Assembly: GCA_026984135.1 (NCBI GenBank)
Contig: JALSSR010000093.1
Span: 1 to 50,197, forward strand
Reading direction: 5' to 3'
DNA: 50,197 bases
From: Bacteroidales bacterium
GTDB lineage: Bacteria; Bacteroidota; Bacteroidia; Bacteroidales; JAADJA01
Shown here: positions 10,047 to 19,877 of the stretch, piece by piece
Layout: every line of letters starts with the position of its first letter
How positions within the stretch are numbered: the stretch's first letter is position 1
Translations under genes and position numbers: made by a program
Notes under the pieces: model-generated
Databases searched by the model: none
What the model saw: only the letters and a program-made list of their open reading frames with translations
Told to the model about the DNA's origin: nothing

Positions 10047-10049
10047 GAT

Positions 10050-11126
10050 TTGAAAAAGATTGATATCTATATAATTAAGAAATTTCTCGGCACTTTCTTT
10101 TTTGCCATATCACTTCTTATTGTTATCGTTATCATTTTTGATATCTCGGAAAAGATTGATGACTTCATTGAAAAGGATGCACCACTATCGGAGATCATCT
10201 TTTCATATTACATAAACTTTATTCCATATTTTGTTAACCTTTTCAGCTATCTTTTTACCTTTATAGCAGTTATTTTTTTCACTTCAAAAATGGCAACAGA
10301 TAGTGAAATTGTGGCAATACTCGGTAGCGGAGTGAGCTTTTGGCGATTTCTGCGGCCATATCTTATTGCTGCTACTGCACTTGGACTGATGTCATTTTAT
10401 CTTGCAAACTTTCTGATTCCGCATACCAATAAGACAATGATGGTTTTTGAAAAGACATATTTAAAAAATCCGTACAGAAACAGGGATTACAATATGCATA
10501 TGCAGATAAAACCCGGCACCTTTGTTTATCTCGAAAGTTATAATAATCAAACAAATACAGGATATAAATTTTCTCTTGAAAAATTTAAGGCTAATAAACT
10601 TGTTTACAAATTAAATTCATCCCGGATTCTTTGGGACAGCCTTTCCGGGTTATGGAAAATCAAGGATTATTATATCAGAACCTTTGACGGAACGGATGAA
10701 ACATTACGAAAGGGCAGGGAGCTGGACACCCTTATAAATTTGGATCCAAGGGAGTTTTCATTTATTCTGGACGACCTGAAAACATTGAATTTTTATGAAC
10801 TGAGGGATTTCATTGCAAAAGAAAAACTGAAAGGTTCGGAGAAAATAAAGGAATATGAGGTGGAGAAACAAAAGAGAATGGCTTTTCCGTTTGCCACCAT
10901 TATATTGACAATGATCGGAGTGTCTCTGTCGAGCAGGAAAGTGCGAGGTGGGATAGGTATGCATATCGGGTTGGGAATAGCACTTGCATTCGGGTTCATA
11001 TTTTTTCAGCAAGTATCAACCGTTTTTGCTACCCGCGGTGACCTTAATCCGATCCTTGCCGTTTGGATTCCCAATGTAATTTTCGGAATTCTCGCCATTT
11101 TCCTGTTAAGGATTGCTCCGAAATAG
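10050..11126 (+). CDS. LptF/LptG (YjgP/YjgQ) family permease, TTG start
   Basis: KKIDIYIIKKFLGTFFFAISLLIVIVIIFDISEKIDDF... and conserved C-terminal transmembrane domains; starts just after the tgt stop. Confidence 0.85.
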   Translation: MKKIDIYIIKKFLGTFFFAISLLIVIVIIFDISEKIDDFIEKDAPLSEIIFSYYINFIPYFVNLFSYLFTFIAVIFFTSKMATDSEIVAILGSGVSFWRFLRPYLIAATALGLMSFYLANFLIPHTNKTMMVFEKTYLKNPYRNRDYNMHMQIKPGTFVYLESYNNQTNTGYKFSLEKFKANKLVYKLNSSRILWDSLSGLWKIKDYYIRTFDGTDETLRKGRELDTLINLDPREFSFILDDLKTLNFYELRDFIAKEKLKGSEKIKEYEVEKQKRMAFPFATIILTMIGVSLSSRKVRGGIGMHIGLGIALAFGFIFFQQVSTVFATRGDLNPILAVWIPNVIFGILAIFLLRIAPK

Positions 11127-11172
11127 GGTCAAAGTATTTTTTTTAATCGCTTTGCAATACATTTCTTTTCCG

Positions 11173-11180
11173 TATTTTTG
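11173..11180 (+). promoter_or_regulatory. Candidate -7 box TATTTTTG upstream of mrdA
   Basis: Matches TAnnTTTG, about 39 nt upstream of the ATG at 11219. Confidence 0.4.
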
Positions 11181-11218
11181 CATCTCTCTTGCAGTTTTTT
11201 CGTAAGGGTACGAGGATT

Positions 11219-13036
11219 ATGAACAGGAACTTATCGGAACGGAAATATGTCGTCATTGCTATCTTTGTTATTGTGGCGGTTATTTTTATCGTCAGATTAC
11301 TGATACTTCAGGTTTTTGACGACTCATATATTCTGTCTGCCGAGAATAATGTACTCCGGAAAATTACAATTTATCCCAATCGTGGCAGAATATACGATCG
11401 TAACGGCGAACTGCTTGTGTACGATGAAGCTGCTTACGACCTGCTTGTCATTCCCCGCCAGGTAAAGGATATGGATACGGCGGAGTTTTGCAGGGTTCTC
11501 AATATTTCGGATTCCGTTTTTAAAGTAAAGATGAAAAAGGCTAAAAAATATTCTCGCTATAAGCCGTCCATTTTTCTTGAACAGATATCAAAACATGAGT
11601 TTGGCTATCTTGAGGAGAAACTTTATAAGTTTCCCGGTTTTTATGTTCAGACCCGTTCGCTCAGAAAATACACAAGACCCATTGCAGCCCATACTCTCGG
11701 TTATATCGGTGAGGTAAACAGCAGAGAGATGAAAGCCGACAGCTACTATTCTCAGGGTGATTATATCGGTAAAAGCGGAATTGAAAAGTTTTTTGAGAAA
11801 GATTTGAGAGGCAGGAAAGGTGTTGAAATGGTGATGGTTGATGTTCACAACAGACAGCAGGGAAGTTATAAAAACGGAAAGTACGACACTCTTTCGGTTC
11901 CCGGCAAAGACCTTTATCTGTCCATTGATGCTGATTTGCAGGCTTATGCCGAGAGGCTTATGCAAAATAAGATTGGGAGTATAGTGGCAATAGATCCTGA
12001 AACCGGTGGTATTCTTGCTTTTGTAACCAGCCCGACATACGATCCGAACCTGCTTGTCGGGAGAGTGAGGGGTAAGAACTTCGGACTGCTAATGCACGAT
12101 TCACTTAAGCCATTGCTTAACAGGGCGATTATGGGGACATATTCACCCGGCTCCACCTTTAAGCCTGTCCAGGCACTTATCGGACTCCAGGAGAATGTAC
12201 TTAGGAAATCAACATCTTATGTTTGCTACGGTCCGGCTACGACACCAATAAAATGTACTCATAACCATCAGTCTCCGCTTCAGCTTCAACAAGCCATTGA
12301 ACAATCTTGTAACCCGTACTTCTGGAATGTTTTCAAGTCAATAATTAACAATCCAAAATACCGCTCTGCCGAGGAGGCCTATAAAGTATGGCGGAGTTAT
12401 GTTTTGAGTTTTGGTTTTGGAACCAAATTTAAAACCGATATTCCTTTTGAAGTTAGCGGGAATGTGCCCACTGCCGAATATTTTAATAAAATTTACGGGA
12501 AAGGTCATTGGAATGCTCTTACAATACGTTCTCTCGCAATCGGACAGGGTGAAATACTGGTAACGCCTTTGCAACTTGCTAACGAATCGGTTATAATTGC
12601 TAACAAAGGCTATTACTATCCTCCTCATATTGTGGAAGCAACGGGAAGTCCTGATAACATTATTAAAGAATTCAGGGTGAAGAAAAAGACAATGGTAGAG
12701 CCCGACAAATTTGATGTTGTTAGAGAAGCTATGCTGGAAGTTTTTGAAGGAGAACACGGTACGGCACGCTGGGCAAAACTTGAAGGTGTAAAAATTGCCG
12801 GCAAAACCGGAACTGTTCAAAATCCTCACGGAAAAGACCATTCTATTTTTGTAGCTTTCGCACCGATGGATAATCCTAAAATAGCAATGTCGGTGATTGT
12901 GGAAAATTCCGGTTACGGATCAACATGGGCGGCTCCAATAGCTTCGCTTATGATCGAACAATATCTGAATGACACGATAACACGACCAAGACTGGAAAAA
13001 CGAATTCTGGACGGAAATTTAATTTCAAGATATTGA
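11219..13036 (+). CDS. mrdA: Penicillin-binding protein 2
   Basis: NRGRIYDRNGELL, transpeptidase motifs GTYSPGSTFKPVQA (SxxK), SCN (EQSCNPYF), KTGT (AGKTGTVQNPHGKDHSIFVAFAP). The ORF track starts at 11189; the likely ATG is 11219. Confidence 0.95.
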   Translation: MNRNLSERKYVVIAIFVIVAVIFIVRLLILQVFDDSYILSAENNVLRKITIYPNRGRIYDRNGELLVYDEAAYDLLVIPRQVKDMDTAEFCRVLNISDSVFKVKMKKAKKYSRYKPSIFLEQISKHEFGYLEEKLYKFPGFYVQTRSLRKYTRPIAAHTLGYIGEVNSREMKADSYYSQGDYIGKSGIEKFFEKDLRGRKGVEMVMVDVHNRQQGSYKNGKYDTLSVPGKDLYLSIDADLQAYAERLMQNKIGSIVAIDPETGGILAFVTSPTYDPNLLVGRVRGKNFGLLMHDSLKPLLNRAIMGTYSPGSTFKPVQALIGLQENVLRKSTSYVCYGPATTPIKCTHNHQSPLQLQQAIEQSCNPYFWNVFKSIINNPKYRSAEEAYKVWRSYVLSFGFGTKFKTDIPFEVSGNVPTAEYFNKIYGKGHWNALTIRSLAIGQGEILVTPLQLANESVIIANKGYYYPPHIVEATGSPDNIIKEFRVKKKTMVEPDKFDVVREAMLEVFEGEHGTARWAKLEGVKIAGKTGTVQNPHGKDHSIFVAFAPMDNPKIAMSVIVENSGYGSTWAAPIASLMIEQYLNDTITRPRLEKRILDGNLISRY

Positions 13037-14292
13037 GAAGGGGAAATAACATATTACAAAATATTGACTGGATAACGGTACTTCTATACCTGATTCTTGT
13101 GCTTGTAGGTTGGGTAAATATCTATGCAGCCGTTTACAATGAAGAACACGGAAGTATTCTGGATATGACGCAAAATTACGGTAAACAGTTGCTATGGATT
13201 GGAACTTCGGTTTTGCTTGCCCTTGTTATATTGCTGATTGACGCAAAATTCTTCTCAACTTTTTCGTATTTGATATACTTTTTAACATTGATGCTTTTGA
13301 TAGGCGTATTGCTGTTCGGGAGGGAGATTGCAGGTTCAAAATCGTGGTTTCAAATCGGAAGCTTTTCGCTGCAGCCTGCCGAACTGGGAAAGTTTGCAAC
13401 AGCTCTTGCCCTGGCAAAATATTTAAGCGGTATTGATAAGGACTTTTCAAAATTCAAAACAAAGGTTGTAGCTGCTTTTATCATAATGTTTCCGGCTATG
13501 CTTATCCTGCTGCAACACGATACCGGTTCCGCTCTTGTTTATACATCTTTCATACTTGTTTTATATCGCGAAGGACTTTCAGGTAACCTGCTCATATTGG
13601 GACTAATTGTTGCCATTTTGTTTGTGGTCACTCTGCTGGTAAATAAGTTTATAGTTATTGGAATTATTGCGGCATTGTTTATCCTTTTCTATTTACTTAA
13701 TAAAGCAGTACGTAAAAGATTGTTCCCTTTAATTGGCGTTTTCATCATTGCATCCATGTATGTTTTGAGTGTTGACTATGTTTTTGAAAATGTGCTTGAA
13801 CCTCATCAGAAAAAGAGGATAAATGTATTACTCGGTATTGAAACAGACATCAGAGGAGCGGGCTACAACGTCCATCAGTCGAAGATAGCAATAGGGTCCG
13901 GTGGGTTTTCGGGTAAAGGATTTCTTAAGGGCACACAAACGAAATTCGATTTTGTTCCCGAGCAAAGTACCGACTTTATATTTTGTACCATTGGTGAAGA
14001 GTGGGGGTTTGTGGGGTCCTTTATTTTGATTATGCTGTTTCTGGCACTTCTGATACGACTGATATTTCTTGCAGAACGACAGCGATCGAAATTCAGTAGA
14101 ATTTACGGGTATGGAGTAGCCTCGGTACTTTTTTTCCATTTCACCATTAACCTTGGTATGACAATCGGATTATTTCCGGTAATCGGTATTCCGCTACCGT
14201 TTATTTCCTACGGCGGTTCTTCGTTGTGGGGTTTTACTATCCTTCTTTTTATTTTTATTAAGCAGGATTCCGAAAGACTGGAACTGTTGTAA
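13033..14292 (+). CDS. rodA: Rod shape-determining protein RodA (SEDS family)
   Basis: Overlaps mrdA by 4 nt (TTGA). LQPAELGKFATALALAKYL, GIGSGGFSGKGFLKGTQTKFDFVPEQSTDFIFCTIGEEWGF, GIPLPFISYGGSS. Confidence 0.95.
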   Translation: MRRGNNILQNIDWITVLLYLILVLVGWVNIYAAVYNEEHGSILDMTQNYGKQLLWIGTSVLLALVILLIDAKFFSTFSYLIYFLTLMLLIGVLLFGREIAGSKSWFQIGSFSLQPAELGKFATALALAKYLSGIDKDFSKFKTKVVAAFIIMFPAMLILLQHDTGSALVYTSFILVLYREGLSGNLLILGLIVAILFVVTLLVNKFIVIGIIAALFILFYLLNKAVRKRLFPLIGVFIIASMYVLSVDYVFENVLEPHQKKRINVLLGIETDIRGAGYNVHQSKIAIGSGGFSGKGFLKGTQTKFDFVPEQSTDFIFCTIGEEWGFVGSFILIMLFLALLIRLIFLAERQRSKFSRIYGYGVASVLFFHFTINLGMTIGLFPVIGIPLPFISYGGSSLWGFTILLFIFIKQDSERLELL

Positions 14293-14335
14293 CCGGAAAT
14301 TACATAAGTGAATGCGTTGAAGTTTGAAATCCGTC

Positions 14336-15076
14336 CTATTCAGTCAGTTTAATAATATCTTCGGGCGTATCAATCGAAATACTTTCAATATCTGTTTTCT
14401 TTGTCATTATCTCATATCCATTTTCCATCCAGCGAAGTTGCTCCAGCAGTTCGGCCTTTTCGAGAGGCGTTGCATTAAGATATGCTATCGTATTTAACAC
14501 TTCAGTACGGTATGCATAAATTCCGATATGTTTAAAAAAATCGTGATGCTTCAGCCATTTGGTTTTTTCGATACCTCTGATAAAGGGAATTGCCTGACGA
14601 CTAAAAGATAGTGCAGTCCCGTCGTTACGTGTGATAACTTTAACAACATTCGGGTTGAAAAGCTCCTTTCCGGTTTTTATTTTTTTAATTAATGTTCCGA
14701 TTTTCACGGTTTCATCATTAAAACAGGAAACTACAAGGTCAATCTGTGCGGGTTCTATATACGGCTCATCACCCTGAATGTTAATGGCAATGTCGAATGA
14801 TTCTCCGCTGTCAATGAATTTTTCCACCACTTCATTACAGCGCTCGGTTCCGCTATTGTGATGTGCGGATGTCAACATAACATTGCCGCCGAACTCTTTC
14901 ACAACTTTTTCAATACGCTCATCATCAGTGGCAACCGTAACCGCATTAAGCGATTTTGCTTTCAGGCATTGCTCGTACACTCGTTGTATCATGGGTTTTC
15001 CGTTGATCAGAGCAAGTGGTTTTCCGGGGAAACGTGTGGATGCATAACGGGCCGGTATGATGCCGAGTGCTTTCAT
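14336..15076 (-). CDS. kdsB: 3-deoxy-manno-octulosonate cytidylyltransferase
   Basis: GIIPARYASTRFPGKPLALINGKPMIQRVYEQ, NIQGDEPYIEPAQID, KHIGIYAYR. Confidence 0.96.
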   Translation of the reverse strand: MKALGIIPARYASTRFPGKPLALINGKPMIQRVYEQCLKAKSLNAVTVATDDERIEKVVKEFGGNVMLTSAHHNSGTERCNEVVEKFIDSGESFDIAINIQGDEPYIEPAQIDLVVSCFNDETVKIGTLIKKIKTGKELFNPNVVKVITRNDGTALSFSRQAIPFIRGIEKTKWLKHHDFFKHIGIYAYRTEVLNTIAYLNATPLEKAELLEQLRWMENGYEIMTKKTDIESISIDTPEDIIKLTE

Positions 15077-15080
15077 AAAT

Positions 15081-15908
15081 TTATTTTACAATTATGGTTT
15101 TTTTAACCGAATACTCTTCGGTTTTGCCGTTTTTTTCATCTTTCATCGTTAAGATGAAATTATAAATCTTTTCTCCTTTTTTATCTTCGGGAAAAACGAA
15201 TTGAATGACAGGCTTTTTTAAATTGTACGAATTAACAATAGTAGTCCCATCTTTTGAAACGGATAAACCTGTTTTGGAACCCGAAGGAGATGCAACAGTT
15301 ACATTGGCTTTTATTAAAGTATTGGCATCCGTTTTTTCAGTATTGAGAACAACATCTATAATTCCTGATCCGGTGACTTTTTCCGTGTTACCGGAATCAT
15401 CATATTTTTTAAAATATTTTATCTTTCCCGATGAGTCATAAAATTCATAAGTAATGGGTCTTCCGTCACGGTAATGAAAAATCCATTCCCCGGCTTTATT
15501 ATTATTTTTCATATAGCCCTGGAAACTGGTAACTCCGTTATCATATATGGCTTTGGAAATACCTGTCAGCATTCCGTTTTTATAGGTTTCAATGTGAGTA
15601 AGACCGGAGTTTGCATCAAAATACTTATGCACTCCTTCCGGGTGTCCGTTTTTATAAACCGCAGAGTCAATCATCCTTCCTTGTATGTTATATGATACCG
15701 AAACGTAATTTTCTCCCGATTTATCGAAATAGATGATACTTGATTTAATTTGATTATCGTTGAACCATTCCTGTACAACCTGTTGCCCTTCGGAATTACA
15801 AAATTCCTTTTTTATCACACTATTGCCGCAAGAAAAGAAAACAAATATGAAAAGAAAAGCAATTGTCGCATTTTTAAAAGATTCGCTATGGTTGTGGTAT
15901 TTTTTCAT
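15081..15908 (-). CDS. Lipoprotein with MORN-like (MORN_2) repeats
   Basis: Lipobox FVFFSCGN; repeats YKNGHPEGVHKYFD, YKNGMLTGISKAIYDNG, NNKAGEWIFHYRDGRPI. Confidence 0.7.
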   Translation of the reverse strand: MKKYHNHSESFKNATIAFLFIFVFFSCGNSVIKKEFCNSEGQQVVQEWFNDNQIKSSIIYFDKSGENYVSVSYNIQGRMIDSAVYKNGHPEGVHKYFDANSGLTHIETYKNGMLTGISKAIYDNGVTSFQGYMKNNNKAGEWIFHYRDGRPITYEFYDSSGKIKYFKKYDDSGNTEKVTGSGIIDVVLNTEKTDANTLIKANVTVASPSGSKTGLSVSKDGTTIVNSYNLKKPVIQFVFPEDKKGEKIYNFILTMKDEKNGKTEEYSVKKTIIVK

Positions 15909-16011
15909 TCTATCGGTTGAAATTATTATTGATTTGTGTAAAGTAGATTATTTCATTTTTCTTAAAAAAGTGACTTTATCTATTTCAATTTGTTTTGTAA
16001 TAGACATCTTC

Positions 16012-16626
16012 CTAAAACAACCCGTGGAGCTCGGCATTCACTTTTTCAATAATCATTGCAAGGTCAGACGGATTATCCTGAATATCAAGATTATCAACGT
16101 CAAATATTAACAGTTTTCCAAGATTGTATTTTGTAATCCAGGCCTCGTAGCGTTCATTAAGTTTTTTCAGATAATCAAGTCTGATAGCCTCTTCATATTC
16201 TCTTCCCCGTTTTTGGATTTGATTTACAAGAGTCGGTACGGAAGCCCTCAGGTATATCAGTAAATCGGGAGGTTGAATAAACGAACTCATCAATTCAAAA
16301 AGAGAGATGTAATTTTCAAAATCCCTTGTTGTCATCAGGTTCATAGAGTGCAGATTAGGTGCAAAAATATATGCATCCTCATAAATTGTTCTGTCCTGAA
16401 TAACTGTTTTACCGCTGTTTCTTATTTCGACTACCTGCCTGAAACGGCTGTTAAGAAAATAAATTTGCAGGTTGAACGACCACCGCTGCATATCTTCATA
16501 AAAACTATTCAGATATGGGTTTGTATCAACATCTTCAAAGTGTGCTTCCCAACCGAAGTTTTTGGCGAGAAGGCGTGTCAGGGTTGTTTTTCCCGAACCT
16601 ATGTTTCCTGCTATAGCTATATGCAT
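16012..16626 (-). CDS. Deoxynucleoside kinase
   Basis: P-loop AIAGNIGSGKTTLTRLLA, QDRTIYEDAYIFA, PDLLIYLRASVPTLVNQIQKRGREYE. Confidence 0.92.
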   Translation of the reverse strand: MHIAIAGNIGSGKTTLTRLLAKNFGWEAHFEDVDTNPYLNSFYEDMQRWSFNLQIYFLNSRFRQVVEIRNSGKTVIQDRTIYEDAYIFAPNLHSMNLMTTRDFENYISLFELMSSFIQPPDLLIYLRASVPTLVNQIQKRGREYEEAIRLDYLKKLNERYEAWITKYNLGKLLIFDVDNLDIQDNPSDLAMIIEKVNAELHGLF

Positions 16627-16691
16627 ATCTTATTTTTTTTATCGGATAAAAATAGTATTTTTTTCTCAGATAATGAAAATTACTCAAAAAA

Positions 16692-18206
16692 TTAATTAAC
16701 CAAACTCATAATTTCATCAACATATCTTCTGTCGTTAGACAAACGGGGCACCTTGTGTTGCCCTCCCAGCTTGTCTTTTGACTTTAACCAATTATAAAAT
16801 ACACCTTTTGGAATGACCCTTATAACCGGCTCTCTCAATACCATATTATGGTAGCGTTTTGCCTCATAATCCGAATTTAGTGACTTCAGGGCATTATCAA
16901 AAGTTTCAGTAAAAAAATCAATATTTTCCGGTTCTTTTTCAAATTCAATGAGCCACTCGTGAGCTGCATTTTCACCTTCTTTAAAGTAAACAGGGGCTGC
17001 GGTATATTCACTTATTATGGCATTACTTTTTTGACAAGCAATAGTAAGAGCCTTTTCGGCATTATCAATAATCAATTCTTCTCCAACAGCATTTATAAAG
17101 TTGACTGTCCTTCCCGTAATCTTTATCCTAAACGGACTTAAAGAAGTGAATTGCACGGTATCGCCTATGATGTATCTCCAGAGTCCTCCATTTGTTGAAA
17201 TTACCATAGCATAATTTGTTCCGAGTTCAACCTCACTCAATGAAAGTGTTTCCGGGTTTTCAGTTCCGAGCTGGTCCATCGGCATAAATTCATAAAAGAC
17301 ACCATAATCCAGCATTAGTAAGAGTTCGTCACTGTCAATCTGATCCTGTAATCCGAAAAACCCTTCTGAAGCACTGTAAGTTTCCATATAGTGCATATTT
17401 TCGGACGGGATTATCTGTTCAAACTGCTTTTTGTAAGGAGCAAAATTTACACCTCCGTGGAAAAAAGCCTCAAGATTAGGCCAAACTTCAAGGATGTTTT
17501 CCTTTCCCGTAATTTCCAGGATTCTTCTTAAAAGCAACAGAGTCCAGGAAGGTACACCGAGTATGTTTGTTACATTATGACTAATGGTTGAGGTTGCCAT
17601 CTTCTCAATTTTACTTTCCCATTCATCCATCAAAGCAACGGAGCGCTTCGGTACTCTGATAAATTCAGCCCAATATGGCAGGTTTTGTACAATAATGGCG
17701 GAAAGGTCACCGGAATAATAGTTTTCATTATTAATTTCGGTAATCTTATGGCTTCCTCCCATAGCAAGGCCGCGTCCGTCAAAAATATATGTGTCTGGAT
17801 AGTTGTTGCAGTATATTGAGAGCATATCCTTACCAACATTATAATGACACTCTTCCAGCGATTCGGTGCTGACTGGGATATATTTGCTTTTTCCGGCTGT
17901 CGTACCCGATGATTTGGCAAACCATTTTATTTCAGAACCCCAGAGAATGTTCTGCTCACCTTTGCGCAACCGGTCAATATACGGTTTAAGTGTTTCGTAG
18001 TTGTTAACAGGAACTCTTTCCTTGAATTCTTTAACGGAACCGATACTTGCATAATCATATTTCTTTCCCCATTCGGTATTCTTTGCCTGCGAAATAAGTT
18101 TCTTAAACCACTCTTCCTGTACCTCAAGCGGATACTTCATAAAAAGTTCGATCTGATGAAACCGCTTTTTCATTAACCAGGATATAACCGAATTTATGAG
18201 AGCCAT
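16692..18206 (-). CDS. GH3 auxin-responsive promoter family protein (acyl-adenylating superfamily)
   Basis: WFAKSSGTTAGKSKYIPVS, YMETYSASEGFFGLQD, GGLWRYIIGDTVQFTSLSPFRIKITGRTVNFINAVGEEL, GGQHKVPRL. Confidence 0.9.
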   Translation of the reverse strand: MALINSVISWLMKKRFHQIELFMKYPLEVQEEWFKKLISQAKNTEWGKKYDYASIGSVKEFKERVPVNNYETLKPYIDRLRKGEQNILWGSEIKWFAKSSGTTAGKSKYIPVSTESLEECHYNVGKDMLSIYCNNYPDTYIFDGRGLAMGGSHKITEINNENYYSGDLSAIIVQNLPYWAEFIRVPKRSVALMDEWESKIEKMATSTISHNVTNILGVPSWTLLLLRRILEITGKENILEVWPNLEAFFHGGVNFAPYKKQFEQIIPSENMHYMETYSASEGFFGLQDQIDSDELLLMLDYGVFYEFMPMDQLGTENPETLSLSEVELGTNYAMVISTNGGLWRYIIGDTVQFTSLSPFRIKITGRTVNFINAVGEELIIDNAEKALTIACQKSNAIISEYTAAPVYFKEGENAAHEWLIEFEKEPENIDFFTETFDNALKSLNSDYEAKRYHNMVLREPVIRVIPKGVFYNWLKSKDKLGGQHKVPRLSNDRRYVDEIMSLVN

Positions 18207-18306
18207 AGTCCAATGATGATAAAATATAATATTTGCAATGCAAAATTACTATTAAAATGTGGAATATTGCTTGTATTTTTTTTATCAGTCCTTTCACTAA
18301 TTTGTA

Positions 18307-18314
18307 TAGTTTTG
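18307..18314 (+). promoter_or_regulatory. Candidate -7 box TAGTTTTG upstream of ispE
   Basis: Matches TAnnTTTG, 14 nt upstream of the ATG. Confidence 0.4.
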
Positions 18315-18327
18315 TTAAAAATTTGTT

Positions 18328-19140
18328 ATGCTTCTGTTTCCCAATTGCAAAATAAATCTTGGTCTGTCGGTAACAGGAAAGTCGGATAACGGGTTTCATA
18401 CTCTGGAAACCGTGATGTATCCCGTACCTCTTAATGATGTTCTGGAGATTATTATTTCTCCTTCCGGTAAGTTTTCTTTTGAAATGTCAGGCTTGCAAAT
18501 ACCGGGTAATTCCGATGACAATCTCGTTGTGAAAGCATACAAACTGTTGAAAGAAGATTTTAATCTTGATGCGGTTGCAATTCATCTTCTTAAGACTATA
18601 CCAATGGGTTCCGGACTGGGTGGCGGATCAGCCGACGGCGCTTTTGCCATTAAGCTTTTAAATTCTCTTTTCAATCTTTCATTAACAACGAAAAGGATGC
18701 AGCATTATGCTGCAAAACTCGGTAGCGACTGCCCGTTTTTTATTGAGAACAGACCTGTATTGGCAAAGGGCAGGGGAGATGTTTTTGAAAATGTCGAGGT
18801 TGATTTGAAAGGATACTATATTAAAATTGTAAAACCGGAAGTACATATCAATACCGGCGAGGCCTATTCATTAATTAAACCTTCCATACCTGCAGTACCG
18901 ATAAAAGAAATTATCGGCAGGCCCATTGAGCACTGGAAAGGAATTTTAGCAAATGATTTTGAAAAGCCGGTTTTCCAAAATTATCCTGAAATAATGAAGA
19001 TTAAAGAAAAGCTATATGATGCGGGTGCCGTTTTTGCTTCAATGAGCGGTAGCGGCTCGGCGGTGTATGGTATTTTCAAGGAAATGACCGGTATTGCCGA
19101 AGATTTTAAGGATTGTTTTGTTTGGGAAGGAATATTGTAA
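18328..19140 (+). CDS. ispE: 4-diphosphocytidyl-2-C-methyl-D-erythritol kinase
   Basis: NCKINLGLSVTGKSDNGFHTLETVMYPV, IPMGSGLGGGSADGAFAI, GSDCPFFI, SMSGSGSAVYGIF. Confidence 0.95.
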   Translation: MLLFPNCKINLGLSVTGKSDNGFHTLETVMYPVPLNDVLEIIISPSGKFSFEMSGLQIPGNSDDNLVVKAYKLLKEDFNLDAVAIHLLKTIPMGSGLGGGSADGAFAIKLLNSLFNLSLTTKRMQHYAAKLGSDCPFFIENRPVLAKGRGDVFENVEVDLKGYYIKIVKPEVHINTGEAYSLIKPSIPAVPIKEIIGRPIEHWKGILANDFEKPVFQNYPEIMKIKEKLYDAGAVFASMSGSGSAVYGIFKEMTGIAEDFKDCFVWEGIL

Positions 19141-19223
19141 TAATAATCCGGACTAACGGGTTCTCTACTTGTAGGTTGCAGCCCAATATTTAAGTTTTTT
19201 CAGTAGCCTCGGGTTATCCTGCT

Positions 19224-19790
19224 CTATCCCTTTTTATTATAAAGTGTCATTGTTCTCACAAGGCCGATAGTAACATAGCTTTTAATAATATCAACTGCGG
19301 TTTTTATTTTGGGTATCAGTATCTCTTCCTCGGTTTTAGTCCATTGCCCTAACACGTAGTCGGACTGATAGCCGCGGGCAAAGTCGTTTCCGATTCCGAT
19401 TCTGAGTCTTGCGAAATTGCTTGTTCCGAGGCTTTCAATGATGCTTATCAAGCCGTTATGGCCTCCGTCACCTCCCTTTGGTCTTAGTCTGAGAGTGCCT
19501 GTTGGCAGGGCTATATCATCAACAACAACAAGTAGTTTTTCAACGGGAATTTTTTCTTTGTCGAGCCAATATTTAACCGCTTTGCCACTTAGATTCATGT
19601 ATGTAGATGGCTTGATTATCACGAGATTACGTGCTTTAAACTTTACTTTTGTAACATCCGCCAGTCGTTCTGTTTTAAAAGAAGCCCCGCCTTCCTGTGC
19701 AATGGCATCAGCAACAACAAAACCGATATTGTGCCTTGTGTTTGCATATTCGGCACCAATATTTCCCAGACAGGCAATTAAATATTTCAT
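19224..19790 (-). CDS. pth: Peptidyl-tRNA hydrolase
   Basis: MKYLIACLGNIGAEYANTRHNIGFVVAD, KPSTYMNLSGKAV, VDDIALPTGTLRLRPKGGDGGHNGLISI. ORF track start 19865 reduced to the ATG at 19790. Confidence 0.95.
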   Translation of the reverse strand: MKYLIACLGNIGAEYANTRHNIGFVVADAIAQEGGASFKTERLADVTKVKFKARNLVIIKPSTYMNLSGKAVKYWLDKEKIPVEKLLVVVDDIALPTGTLRLRPKGGDGGHNGLISIIESLGTSNFARLRIGIGNDFARGYQSDYVLGQWTKTEEEILIPKIKTAVDIIKSYVTIGLVRTMTLYNKKG

Positions 19791-19820
19791 GTGTTTGTTT
19801 TTTGCAAAATTATACATAAA

Positions 19821-19860
19821 AAAATTCCAAATCCCTAAAAAGTCGGAATTTGGAATTTTT
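19821..19860 (-). terminator. Terminator hairpin between rplY and pth
   Basis: AAATTCCAAATccctaaaaagtcggAATTTGGAATTTTT flanked by A and T runs. Confidence 0.65.
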
Positions 19861-19877
19861 ATCAATCGGGATAAATA

